Assembly: GCA_963277665.1 (NCBI GenBank)
Contig: OY728122.1
Location: forward strand, 1,544,624,868-1,544,688,867
Origin: Viscum album
Taxonomy: Eukaryota; Streptophyta; Magnoliopsida; Santalales; Viscaceae
Reading direction: 5' to 3'
Length of the DNA stretch: 64,000 nt
The position numbers were made by a program, and so were the translations under genes. The notes beneath the pieces were generated by a model. It was given only the letters and a program-made list of their open reading frames with translations. It did no database searches and was not told where the DNA came from. Of this stretch, positions 50,201 through 62,496 are shown one piece after another; position 1 is the first letter of the stretch, and each line of letters begins with the position of its first letter.

Positions 50201-51906
50201 GTTTTCACCAACCAAAAGAGTCTCAAGTACATCTTCACTCAGCATGATCTGAATTTGAGATAGTGCAGGTGGGTTGAGTACCTACTGTCATTTGACATCA
50301 AGCTTGCCTATACACCTGGGAAGGGAAACACAATGGCTGATGCGTTGAGTAGGAGGTCTCAGATACAAGCAGTTCGGGAGGCCAGCAGTGAGTGGAAGCT
50401 TATGGCTCTGTTCTCTGAGATGAATTTGAAGGTGCACAATATACAGGGGTAGACTTTTCTATTGTCTATAGATGTTACCTCTACTCTTCTAGATCGTGTT
50501 TGAATGAGGTACCTATCAGATTCTGAAGGCTTAGTCTTACGGAAAAGCATGCCAGGAGAGGACCATAATCCGGGATGGACCATAGGCGAAGATGAGATCT
50601 TGTGTTTCCAAGGACACGTATTGGTGCCACCACACATACACGAGGATCTGATGTGGGATTTTCATTCCTCATTTTGGGCACTTTTTCCCAGCGTCACCAA
50701 GATGCCTCGTGATCTACACCATTTGGATTGGTGTCCAGGTATGAAAAGGGACGTTTCTAGTTATGTCATGAGGTTTTACACTTGTTAGAAGGTGAAGGTA
50801 GAATATCAATGACCAGCTGAGATTTTGCAACAGTTTCCCATTCCCGAGTGGAAGTGGAATGACATCGCGATGGACTTCGTGAACGGTTTTCCGAGGTCCC
50901 CTTGAGGGAATGATGTTGTTTGGGTTGTCATTGACAGACGCATGATAGTTTCTCACTTCTTTCTGATCATGGATAGCTTTATTGTTGATGGGATTGGATG
51001 TTTATACGTCTAAGAGATTGTACGTCTTCATAGAGTTCCACACTCCACTGTTTCTAACAGGGATACATGTTTTATGTCTCGGTTCTTATTGAAGATTTAG
51101 TAGGATTTGGGTACATAGTTACTTTTGAGTACATCTTACCATCTCCAGATAGATGTCCCGTCCGAGCGTATGATTTATGTGCTTGAGGACATGATCTTAG
51201 AATGCATTCTGGATTTTGTAGGTTATTGGGAGAATCATATACCTCTTGTGGAGTTTTCCTACAATTGTTTTTCCAATCACCTATTCAGATGGAACCTTAT
51301 GAGTCTTTATATGGTAGGCCATGTCGATCACCATTATGTTGGCTGGATATAGGAGAGGCATCTTTGATGTGACCTCATCTTGTTCAGGAGACGACAGAGT
51401 AGATAGAGTTGATTCGAAAGAGGATGGTAACTATGCAGTCTCGATAGAGGTTTTATGCTGATCAGTGGAGACAACCTCTGGAGTTCGTGGTCGGTGATCA
51501 GGTTTTGTTACCTGTCACACTAAGGTTGGGATGAAAGAGGATTAGGATACAGGTTAATCTTTGACCGAGTTATATAGGTCTGTTTTTGGTGTTGGAGAGA
51601 GTAGGTTCGGTTTCATATCGGTTGCAGTTTCCTCAGAGGTACTAGGATATGCACGATGTCTTCCATGTTTCTCATCTTCGACGTTACATTTCAGAACCGT
51701 CTCCTATCTTTCATCCCGAAGAGGGTGAGCTCGAAAAGGATACATCATTTGAGTAGCATCCTATCAGGATAGGGGATCATAGTAAAAAGGTTCTTTGTGT
51801 CCGGTCCGTTCCCCTGATACGTGTGCTATGGCAGAACGGGCGAGTATAGGAAGAGACTTGGGAGAGGTTGGACAATGTACGAGCACAATGGCCGTAACTG
51901 TTTGAG
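47300..51906 (+). pseudogene. Gypsy copy 1 gag-pol with chromodomain (dead)
   Basis: The start MPSTRPPVVRQLPNG is chosen because copy 2 has the equivalent ATG. Gag continues with WDDFWIIFYSSFY (about 47,725) and a knuckle CYHCGRCGNMSSHC (48,165) in which the His is Asn. AP: the DSGASHSFI site has lost its Asp (SGSSHSFIF, about 48,595); later DVIIGIEWL. RT: about 49,010-49,800 with [17 protein letters not shown] and FMDDILVYS (49,578, catalytic DD kept). RNase H: YTVYCDALG, TNQKSL (Asp to Asn) and MADALSRR (50,335). Integrase: HH..C region near 50,640-50,790, MDF, SNRD and SERM. Chromodomain: 51,740-51,903 (SVPLIRVLWQNGRV, stop, EETWE). Numerous stops and frameshifts; no activity expected. Confidence 0.9.
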
Positions 51907-51954
51907 GGTTCTTCTTTTACGCCAACCTAGGGAAATTCTGGGATGAATTTCTTT

Positions 51955-51967
51955 AGTGGGGGAAGTT
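51955..51967 (+). other. Polypurine tract before LTR 2
   Basis: AGTGGGGGAAG directly precedes LTR 2, the place of plus-strand priming. The counterpart before LTR 3 is TTAAGGGGGG at 60,261-60,270. Confidence 0.8.
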
Positions 51968-54072
51968 TTTAAGAACCCGGACCTTATTTTCATGTATGTT
52001 TTTCCTTTCTGTTTGTTTTAGGAGAAAATAGTAATTTATGGAAATTTTTTATGTACACATTGTGTCCTTTATGAGTGCACACCGTGTACTTTCATGCCAC
52101 AGCCAGCTGTGTGTTGGTCATGTGGTAGCCACACACACAGTTGTGTGGGAGTGTTTTGGAGGCCACCAAATGCGGATTACAGAATAGAAATTACACACCA
52201 TGTACTCCAAAAGTACACACAGTGTATTTTTTTCATTAAACACACCAGGGTCGCATCTAACGGACAAAACTCACTTTTTTTAGGTTCTGTTCATCCGAGA
52301 GAGTTGTGCAGCTGCGGATCTTTGATGAGTCCCCACAGCTCTGTTTTTCCTCTGTTTCGGACACCGTTTATTGCGTTGGAATCGCATCGGTGAGTTCTCC
52401 CTTATTCTTGAGATTTGTTTTCCAATTCCTCATCATTTCCAAGTTATCTTTGGTTTAACTTTTTTTATTTTTTCTTTTATCTATGATGTTCCAAGGATAT
52501 TCAAGTTTAGTTGTTCAATTATATTAATCTCCTAACCCCAAAGTAGTTGGTTTGTGCCTTTTCGTTCGATGTGTTTGAGTATTATGTGAAAATTCCATCA
52601 GTACCCTTGAACGTGGTATTGCGTGTATACAGTTTTACCCCTGTTGTTTTCCTTCCATTATTGTAGGTCTGTGTAGACGTAATTTGGATATGATTAGGGT
52701 TGATTGTTGTGATTAGGAAGTGTTTTATCCTTACATTGTAATGTTTACGACCGTTTTGTCCTATTTAACCTTGGCTTCTTTGCCTGCCTTCCATGCCTAT
52801 TACATTAGGATGGGGAGTTTGTATTTCTGACATGTTGGTTATGTGTAGACTGTTTATCCATGCAGTTCTGTAGGTTTACATTAGCTATGTTGCACTTATA
52901 TTCTCGTTGACTTACACAGGGTCGTGAGAACATGGAGTAGAAGACTATAGGGGGAATTAACCGGCAGAATTTCCTTAGAAATTCTTGGAGCACTTTTGGC
53001 TATAAGGGGGATTGACTGAGTGAGCAACCTCAGAGATCCCAGAACCACTTATGGATATAAGGGGATTAACTGAGTGAGCATCCTTAGATATTCCTTGATT
53101 ACTTTAGACTATAAGGGAATTGACCGAGTGAGATTCTTCATAGATTCCTAGACCTCAGGGCTATAAGGGGAATTGACATGTGATCTTCCTCAGAGAGTTG
53201 CTGACTACCTTAGACTATGTAGAGAATGGACTGTTTGAGCATTTTCAGAGAGTATTACATTGCCTTTGAATATAAGGGGAAAGACGTTGAGCACTTCCTC
53301 ATAGAGTCTTATTAAATTCTTTTACAGAACAAGAGAGGTTAGGTTGAGTGTTCTACCCATAGGGTTGCTTGATCTTTTTTGGTAGGACTAGAGAGTTGGG
53401 TACGAGAACTTCCTAGAGGGTTAACTGTTTGTGGCTTAGCTGATTGCTTCACTATTGCATGATATTGATATGTGGATTGTTTACTTCTGAGTAATGTTCT
53501 GTTACTATTTACAGTTTACTCTTTACTATACATTTACGTGGGATTTAGTCTCACACCCAGTTTGTGTCATCCTATTATGCCCAAATAGATTATATTTGTT
53601 GCAGGTAGAGATAAAGGAACGATCCATTCAACTTCAGGTACTTGACTTGCTGTGGAGATGGAGAGAATGGGACCAAGCATGTTATTGTGATGCTGAGGAG
53701 CTATTTATCTTTTATTTTGTACTTTGGTTTAGTACTTTTTGTATTCCAGAATTGTGAATTGTTTGGATTCTTTTATAGACAAATGTATCATGCATCATTT
53801 ATATATATGTGTGTGTGTGTGTGTGTCCCAGTTGTTTTATTATTCCAGACATCCACTATTTGATGTTGTTGGATATTTACTGCTTCTACTATTGTACGTG
53901 TTTCTTACTTCCGATGTGTACTCATCCAATGAGGGCATAGTTTCCCCACTATCACACCCAATGACCTTGCTGCTAGTCGGTAGCCTCTGCAATTCAAGGA
54001 AATTCACTTGAGGCCATGTGACCAACCAGGTATGGGGTGCCTCTAGGATTATTCGAGAACCGTGACGTTACA
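51968..54072 (+). mobile_element. LTR 2 (shared middle LTR, ~2.1 kb)
   Basis: It aligns from TTTAAGAACCCGGACC (TG decayed to TT) to GTGACGTTACA. It follows a polypurine tract and precedes a decayed PBS, so it serves as 3' LTR of copy 1 and 5' LTR of copy 2. It contains the dyad-rich start, the minisatellite (52,945-53,310) and a (TG)n run at 53,808-53,825. Short frames at 53,494-54,011 are LTR sequence. Confidence 0.85.
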
Positions 54073-55630
54073 AAGTTGTATTAGAGGATTTCGATTCTCT
54101 TGATTAACTGGTTGGAGCCTTTAGCTAAGGATACGATGGAAAAGGTACTTGGTAATATGTTGTGCCTTGGAGTAGCTAACACATGTATAGGGAAAATACA
54201 AACTACCTTTTTAATTACATTTCTTCTAGTTTTGCAATTATTATAGTTGATCGGATTTCACTTTGAGGGATACACATGATTTTTGCTGTTATTCTTGATT
54301 TTATTAGGGTTCTATTTCTATTTCAACCTAATGAAATGAGGGTATTCCATCTCAGGAATCATATAAGCACTTTATAGAAATCACATGTCATGGATTATTT
54401 CCATGCCATCTTGGATTCATTAGTAATTTCATGTGGTTGTGATAGATGATGTGTAAAGTATGCATGTTTTTGTGATAGTTACCTTGATAGAAATGAATGT
54501 TGTTTGATAGGATATAGTTTGTGTAGAGATTTTATTTAATGAATGCCAAAATTTGGTTGTTGAGGGGTTATGGGCCCTCATGGACCGGAATTTGGTGGAT
54601 CGTTGCCTTTCATGCCTTGCTATAACTTTTAAAAGATGCTAAAAACTGATTTGCGGGGAGTATGGGCCCTCACGGATTAGAATATGGATCATTTAATACT
54701 CTTTCTAGTGTTTTCTAAGTTCCAGAGTAGTTTTCGAGGCTTACAGTTCGAAGAAACCTAGAATACATGCCATGTAAGGTTAAGTACAAGTTGTGTGTTC
54801 TTCTATACGGGAAGAACCAGTTTTTTCTTACGTACATTCCATGTACATTATATACATGCCATGTAGTCTTTTACCATGTCATAGGTCATGTGGGAAGAGA
54901 CGTGGGATGGGGAATGTCTGGAATGAACACGCCATGGATTATCCATACGTGCCATGTAGATTCGGCCTCATGCCCACCGGTGTCACTAACAACACAAGTT
55001 GGATGAGTCATGTCTAATACAAGTTGTGTGCCGTCTAAACACATCGTGTAGTCTAACCTCGGTACTCAGCTATGTCCCAAACAACACAGGTTGGTGTCAC
55101 TCTTTCTTATCCATTCCATGTGCCATCTAAACACCATGTGTAGTCTGTCCCATGTACCCGACCGTGTCATGAACAACACGGGCTGGTGTTATCTTTTCTT
55201 ACACACGCAGTGTCTGTCTGGAATATGGCGTGTAGTTTGAGATGTGTTTCTATCGATGTCTCTAACAACAGGGGTCAGGTGAAGCTTGTCTAGTACATGT
55301 TGTCTAGGAATTTTACACACCATGTAGTCTTGCATTAGAAGAGTAATGTTGTTTAGCTTTTTAGAAGAACTCGGGAAAGGAAAGAGGATTCAAGTACACT
55401 CCATGTGTTAAGAAAACACTCTATGTGTCTGGGGTATTACATGACCAGTTTAGGTTGGAGAACATGCCCATGTGAATGACTTCAGGGAACACGCCGTGTA
55501 GGAAATTCACACGCCATGTAGTCATGTTTTGTAAATTTGAATGTTTTCTTTCCTTTGTTCTCTTCTAACACTCCTTCTTTTTAGTCCCTAATAATCTTGA
55601 TCTAAGGTTTGTAGTTGACATTTTTGTGTC
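54073..55630 (+). other. Untranslated leader of gypsy copy 2, with a dense dyad-motif array
   Basis: About 1.5 kb without a gene. From 54,770 to 55,520 a 12-14-bp semi-palindromic motif of the type ACACGCCATGTAG recurs roughly fifteen times (for example near 54,770, 54,855, 54,950, 55,225, 55,316, 55,490 and 55,507). It may act in RNA packaging or folding; that is inference. The overlapping frames at 54,767-55,017 fall in the array and are probably chance. Confidence 0.75.
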
Positions 55631-58600
55631 ATGCCACTGAGACATCCTCTGGTTGTGTGCCAGTTTCCAGATGGTGATCAGACACCAGACATAGCCGATC
55701 AGGGACCACCTTCTGATCCTCCCATTGTGCCATCCTTGGAACTAGCTATTGTACCTGACATAGGTGCGGATTCATAGTTCAGGAAGTTCTTTCAGTGGAT
55801 GATATAGACTTTTAAAGGAGCACTGCCTCCTACCCCATTGATGGCTGACATGATGCGGGTCTTCTAGCAGCAACATCCACTCACTTTCTCAGCGAAGGAG
55901 GACCTAAGGCTGCAAAGGCCATGCTGATGATTTTAGAGCATCTAGAGATACCTCAAGAGAGGAGGATGAAACTTAATACTTACATACTCTGAGAATCCAC
56001 CATGAGATTGTGGGATGTGGTCTCATAGGTGGTCCGCCAGCAGAATGTGTATTGGGATGTGTTTAGAGAATATTTTATGATTACATCAACCCAGAGACCA
56101 TGAGGGCCAATCGAGCCTAGGAGTTCATGAGTCTAGAGTAAGGTATAATTTCTATTATGGAGTATTCCTATTGCTTCACAGAGCTGCAATGTTTCACAAC
56201 AATTCTAGGAAGAGATGAGTTATTCCTTACACCTATGTTTGAGGATGGGCTAAGGTATGATAATCATTCATAGGTGAACATATTATGGTTGTCTTTGATA
56301 TCTTCTATCATCAACCAAGCACTGATCACATAGGGAAATATGAAGGATTCTGGAGCTGCGAGCCAGGGCAGTTTAGCATCCAGAGTCAGTGCTCTACCAG
56401 CTGATAGTAGGAAGCACCTCATGGAGGTTGCACGAGGAGATCAGAGTAGGCGGGATGGATCTTCTAGTATATATGTGGTGTGCTACCAGTGTGGGAGAGG
56501 TAGGCATATGAGGCCACGTTGCCCGAGAGAACCAGTGGTGTGCCGATTTTGCAGCAAGATGGGTCAAATTTCGTGCTTTTGATAGTTCTTCTCACCCGAA
56601 GCAGGTGACAGGGGTCCTTCTATGACTCCTCGTTCAGGAGTAGAACCACCAGTTTCTCACAAGTCAGGGAACTAGAGTTCTTCCGGCCATTGAGGGTGAG
56701 GTGGAGGTCATGGTCGTGGTAGCCAGTCACCCGGTTTTCAGTGACATCAGTGTGGATCATCTCAGAGTGGTTAGGTAGGGTCCAAGGGATGAAATACATG
56801 TCATTCATTTGTAGTGGAATAGACTGAGCAGGATCAGGATCCTTGACATTCCACCGTTCGAGGTATGTTTTTAGTTGCCTCATTTTTAGCTTCTTCTCCT
56901 TTTGTTATTGGGGCATCCCATAGCTTTATATTTGTTTCTTACGTGGACAGCCTTGGGCTCTACATCTTTTCTTCTACTGATATCTTGATTCTTAACACTC
57001 CGTTGGGGACTAGAATGTCTACTGTACTTCAGTGCAGATAGTTCCCTCTATAGGTTGGTGGATGTTACTTCTTATGGACCTGTATGTCCTAGAGATGATA
57101 GGATATGATATCATTCTCGAGATGGACTGGTTAGTTCCATTCTAGGCAGTTGTCCACTGTTATCATTGCAGGTTGAGTTTCATATCACCATAGGGTGGGT
57201 CTATTCTTCATATGGGTTAATGGGATGTCCAGGTGAGGAAAGTGGGTCCAAAGCAACATGGGTTGGGAGGAGTTACAACCCATATTTCTAGTCTTTATCT
57301 GGATGACCAGGGGACTTCATAGTTCGACTTTCCTCCAGTGGTGGATAGTTTCAGAGATGTCTTTCTAGAGGACATTTCAGGTTTTCCTCAAGAGCTTGAG
57401 GTAGAATTCTCAACTGAGCTTCTTCCAGGAGTGGCTCTGAGGTCCATTCCTCCTTATAGGATGGATACACCTGATTTGCAAGAGCTCAAGAAGCAGTTGG
57501 TTGAGTTGCAAGAAAAGGTTTTCATTTGACCTAATACTTCTCCTTAGGGTTAACCTATTCTATTTTAGATGAAGGCAGAAAACACCCTCAATCTTTGTGT
57601 GGACAATCAGAAGTTGAATCGGTTGATGGTCAAGAACTGATATACCCTTACCAAGATTGATGATCTCTTTGATCAGCTTTGAAGAGCCTGGTTGTTCTTG
57701 AAGATTGACCTGAGATCCGATTATCATCAATTGAACATTAGACCATCATATATACCTCTTACAGCCTTCAGGAGTAGGTATGGTCTATAAAAGTACTTAT
57801 TTATAATGTTCGGTCTCACGAATGCACCTGTAGTTTTCATGGCACTGATGAACCGCGTGTTCCATCCATAAATGTATTCTTTCATGGTTGTTTTCATGGA
57901 CAACGTCATGGTGTACTATCACACTCGGCATGACCATGCTACCCATTTTGTGATCATTTTGAGTACACTGAGGGAACATCAGTTATATGTTATTCTCTCA
58001 ATGTGCCACTTTTGGATGGATCAGATTGACTTCTTGGGTCATGTTAACTTAGAGGCAGGAGTATCAGTATACCCAGAGAAAGTGAGAGCTGTAGTTTTCG
58101 GGGAGTATCCAAAGAACTTCTTTGAGCTGTGTAGTTTTATAGGGATAGCTAGATACTATAGATGCTTCATACATGAATTTTCACTCTTAGCAGCACCACT
58201 GACAAGTCTGACCAAAAAGGGGGTGATGTTCTTATGGATAGATTCTTGTGAGTCGGCCTTTCTAAAGCTTAAAGGGAGGTTGACATCAGAACCGATACTA
58301 GTATTTCCAGAGCTAGGAAAGTGCTATACTTTTTATTGTGATACATTATATACTGGGTTGGGAGTTGTGCTTATGCATGGAGATGGAGTCGATGCCTACG
58401 GGTCTCGGTAGTTGAGGCCACATGAGAGGAATTACCCGAAGAACGATCTGAAGATTGCAGCTTTTGTTCATGACCTATGCTATTGGAGACATTATCTTAT
58501 GGGAGATCACATTTTGGTTTTCACTAACCAATAGAGTCTCAAGTACATATTCACTCATCATGATCTGAATTTGAGACATCATTAGTGGGTTGAGTACCTA

Positions 58601-60214
58601 TAGTCTTTTGACTTTGAGATTTCCTATATGACTGGTAAATGCAACGTAGTGGCTAATGCATTGAGTAGGAGGACTCAGATCTAGGCAGTTCTGGAGGCCA
58701 GTATGGAGTGGCAGCTTATGGATCTATTAAATGAGATGCATTTAGAGGTGCACAACAGATAGGGGTGGTCTTTTCTATCTTATATAGTTGTTACCTCTAC
58801 TCTTCTAGATCGATTTTGAATAAGGAAGATATCTGATTCTGATGGCATAGTCCTACGAGAAAGCGTGTCAACAGAGGAACCTTTCCCTAGATAGACCATA
58901 AGTGAGGATGATATCTTGCGTTTAGAGGGACGCGTATGAGTGACATCAAACATACACGAGGAGCTGATGCGGGATTTTCATTCCTTAGTTTGGTCAGTTC
59001 ATCCTGGCATCACCAAGATGTATCTTGATCAACACCATCAGTATTGGTGGACAGAAATGAAGAGGGATTTTGCAGGTTTTTTCATGATGTGTTCCACATG
59101 TCAGCTTGTGAAGGCGGAATATCAATGACCAGCAGGGCTTTTTCAGCAGTTACCTATTCCTGAGTGGAAGTGGAATGACGTCGTGATGGACTTAGTGATC
59201 GTTTTTCCAAAGTTTCCAAGAGGGAATGATGCAGTTTGGGATGTCATTGACAGACTCATGAAGGATTCTCACTTCTTTCCGATCAAGGAGACATTCTGTG
59301 TTGATGAACTGGGAAGGTTGTACGTCCGAGAGATTGTAAGACTTCTTGGATTTCCACACTCCATTGTTTCTGATAGGGATGCACATTTTACTTCTTCGTT
59401 CTGGATGGGGAATCAAAATGCTTTGGGTACCCAGGTACAACTTACCATCCCTGGAGAGATGGCTAGTCCAAGATTACAATTCAGGTGATTTAGGAAATTC
59501 TCTAGGAATGCATTCTAGATTTTAGAGGTTCTTACGAGAAGAATATTCTTCTTATGGAGTTTTCCTACAACAATAGTTTTCATGCAACTATTTAGATGTA
59601 ACCTTATGAGGCTTTGTGTGGTTGGCCATTCCGATCACCCTTATGTCAGCTGGAGGCAAGAGAGGAAGATTTGCTGGGACCTCATCTTGTTCAGGAGACC
59701 ACAGAGAATATAGAGTTGATTCGGAAGAGGATGGATGATGAAGAGTCTCCAAAGAAGTCATATGTTGATCAGAGGAGACGAACTCTGGAGTTCGTGTTCA
59801 GGGATCAGGTCTTTCCTGCATGTCACACTGAGGTTGGGACACAAGTGGATTAGGAGATAGGGTAAGCTTTCACTGAGGCCTGTTGGGCCATTTGAGGTGT
59901 TGGAGAGAGTTGGGCCGGTTTCCAATCAGTTTCAGTTACTTGAGTGGTATCGGGCTATGCACGATATCTTCTACATTTCTCACCTCCGACGTTACTTTTA
60001 AGACTAGTATCATGACATTCAACCCAAGGAGGATGAGCTCAAAGAGGATGTTTTGTTTGAAGAGAATCCTATCCAGATTGTGGATCATAGTACAAAGTTT
60101 CTTCGTGGACATTCTATTCCCCTGGTACGATTGATATGGCTGCACGGGCGAGTACAGGATGAGACTTGGGAGGGGGAGGCCGATGTACGAGCACAGTGGC
60201 CGGAAGTGTTTTAG
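55631..60214 (+). pseudogene. Gypsy copy 2 gag-pol with chromodomain (dead)
   Basis: Starts MPLRHPLVVCQFPDG, parallel to copy 1. Gag ends with an intact knuckle CYQCGRGRHMRPRC (56,481) and a second, degraded one (CRFCSKMGQISCF). AP: VIGASHSFIF (about 56,912), so the DSG Asp and Ser are lost. RT: about 57,330-58,100, with the YxDD box changed to FMDN (57,893), which would abolish catalysis. RNase H: YTFYCDTLYTGLG (about 58,330); the remaining blocks are disrupted. Integrase: HEELMRDFHS, HPGITKM, QHHQYW and CSTCQ (58,950-59,105), then SDRDAHFTS (about 59,375). Chromodomain: 60,040-60,214, open to its stop, with IPLVRLIWLHGRVQDETWE and AQWPEVF. Many stops and frameshifts elsewhere. Confidence 0.9.
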
Positions 60215-60272
60215 TGTTCTTCTTCTATGCTGTGCTATAGAAATTCACATATGAATTTCTTTAAGGGGGGTA

Positions 60273-62491
60273 TGTTTATAATAACATGAACCTTTTATGA
60301 TGTATGTTATTTCTTTCTAGTCGATTTTGGAGAAAATAGGAATTTTTTGAAATTTTTTAAGTACACGCCGTGTACTTTATGTGTACACACGGTGTACTTT
60401 CATACTGCTGCCGGCTGTGTGCTGGTCGTATAGTAGACACACACAGAACCATGTGGGAGTTTTTTGGATGCCACCTAATGCGGAGTATGGAACAGAATGT
60501 ACACATCGTGTACTCCAAAAGTACAGATAGTGTATTTTCATTTTTTTTCATTAAACGCATCGGGGTCGCATCTGATGGACAGAACTCACTTTTATTAGGT
60601 TTCGTTCATCCAAGTTCACCGAGCAGCAACTGATCTTCAACGAGACCTTTAGCCTCTGTTCGTCCACTATTTCCGACACCATTTATTGTGTTTGAATCGC
60701 ATCGGTGAGTTCTCTCTTCTGCTTGAGCCTTGTTTTGCAATTCCTCATCTTTTTCATGTTATCATGGGTTGAACGTTTTAGACATTTTCTTAGATCAATG
60801 ACATACCAAGGAGATTAAATATTTGTGGTTAAATTATATTGGTCTCCTAACCCTGATGTAGGTGGTTTTTTCCTTTCCGTTCGATGTCTTTGTGTATTAT
60901 GTGCATATTCCACCAATAACCTTGAATGGGGTATTGTGTGTTTACTGTTTTACCCATATTTTTTCCTATCACTTTTGTAGGACTGTGTAGAGATAATTTG
61001 GATATTAATAGGTTTTATTGAGGTGCGTTGGATGTGTTTTTACCTTTCATTGTTCTATTTATTGTTGTTTGGTCCTCTTTAGCCTTGGCTAATTTTCCTG
61101 CTTTCCATGCATGTTACTATAGGGTGGAGAGTTTGTATTTCTGACATGCTGGTAATACTGTAGAATATTTAGCTAGGTATTTCTATAGGTTTAATTTGGA
61201 TATATTTCACTACTATTCTCATTGACTTACACAGGGTCATGAGAACCTGGTGTAGTATACTATAGGGGGAATTGACCGGGTGAGCTTCCTTAAAGAGTCT
61301 TTGAGAACATTAGGCTATAAGTGGGATTGACCAAGTGATTATCCTCAGAGAGCCAAGAACCACATAGGGCTTTAAGTGGATTTACCGAGTGAGCTTCCTC
61401 AGAGATTCCTTGATTGCTTTAGACTAAAAGGGGATTGATATCGTGAGCTTCCTCAGGGAGTCTTTGTTTGAATTGAACGACCTAGGCTATAAGGAGAATT
61501 GACCTAGTGAGCTTCCTCAGACAGTCCTAGACCTCAGGGCTATAAGGGTAATTGACATGTGAGCTTCCTCATACAGTCCCTGACTACTTTAGACTATGTG
61601 GGGAATGGACTCTAAGACCATCCCTAGAGATTCTTGTATTGCCTTTGACTATAAGGGGGAAGAATGTGAGCGCTTCCTCTGAGAGTCTTATTAAATTCCT
61701 ATACAGAACCAGAGGGGTTAGACCGAGTGTGTTGCCCAAAGGGTTGCTTTTACTTTTAAGGTAGCACCAGTGGGGATGGATGCGAGGAATTACTAGAGGG
61801 TTACTAGTCTGTGGCTTAGCTGGTTGCTTCATTTTAGCATGATATTGATTTTTGGATTGTTTACTACTGAGTAATGTTCTATTACTATTTATTATTTACT
61901 CTTTACTATACTTTTACCAACCAAATACTCACTAACTATTAGGAAAAGATCTTCAGGTGGTTTCCTACTAGGATTTAGTCTCACACCCTATTTGGGTCAT
62001 GCTTTTGGGACCAAACAAATTATGTTGTTGTAAGTATAGTTAAGTGTAAGTGCCCATCTACTTCAGGTACTCAACTTGCTATGGAGCTGGAGAGCATGGG
62101 ACCAGGCATGTGCTTGCGATGCTGAGGAGCTGTTTACCATTTATTGTGCACTTTGGTATAGTACTTTTTTTATTCCATCATTTCGACTTTTTTGTCTTCT
62201 TTCCTAGACATATGTAACATGAATCATTTATATATATGTGTGTGCTCTAGTTGTTTTATTATTAATGTCTTCCGTTGTTTGCTGTTGATGGATATTTTCT
62301 ACATCTGCTAATGTACGTGTTTCTTACTTCTGTTGTGTACTCTTCTAATGATAAAATTATTTCTCAACTATCACACCCTAGGCCCTCGTTGCTAGTCAAA
62401 ATCCTCTAGTATTCGAAGAAATGCGTTTGAGGCCACGCGACCAACCGGGTACGGGGCGCCTCTAGGTGGCTTCCTAAATAGGGATGTTACA
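60273..62491 (+). mobile_element. LTR 3 of the gypsy array (~2.2 kb)
   Basis: Begins TGTTTATAATAACATG after a polypurine tract and ends GGGATGTTACA. ATAAA follows at 62,492, equal to the five bases before LTR 1. It carries the minisatellite (61,255-61,690) and the GGAGAGCATGGGACC passage (62,090). The open frames at 60,370-60,633 and 61,552-61,832 are LTR sequence. Confidence 0.85.
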
Positions 62492-62496
62492 ATAAA

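Larger units (their letters stand above)
43738..62491 (+). mobile_element. Tandem Tekay-like Ty3/gypsy array: LTR-int-LTR-int-LTR
   Basis: Three related LTRs flank two gag-pol regions in the same orientation. The outer ends are TGTAAGAAC (43,738) and GATGTTACA (62,491), and ATAAA is present outside both. The middle LTR is shared. Met-tRNA PBS, protein order gag-AP-RT-RH-IN and a C-terminal chromodomain place it among plant chromoviruses. LTRs of ~2.1-2.5 kb fit the Tekay/Del clade. By eye the LTRs agree at roughly four bases in five, and both internal regions are full of stops, so the insertion is old. A single flanking duplication suggests one insertion site, with the dimer made by unequal recombination or at reverse transcription/integration. 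Confidence 0.85.

Noticed and set aside
53808..53825. (TG)n run as a regulatory element
   Set aside because: A short microsatellite inside LTR 2; LTR 1 and LTR 3 have only short versions, so no function can be argued.
54767..55017. Two overlapping 74-79-aa frames
   Set aside because: They lie in the dyad-motif leader of gypsy copy 2; the repeated motif lacks stops in some frames.
43738..62491. Integrated pararetrovirus
   Set aside because: A Ty3-type integrase, a chromodomain, LTRs, PBS and PPT are all present, so this is an LTR retrotransposon.
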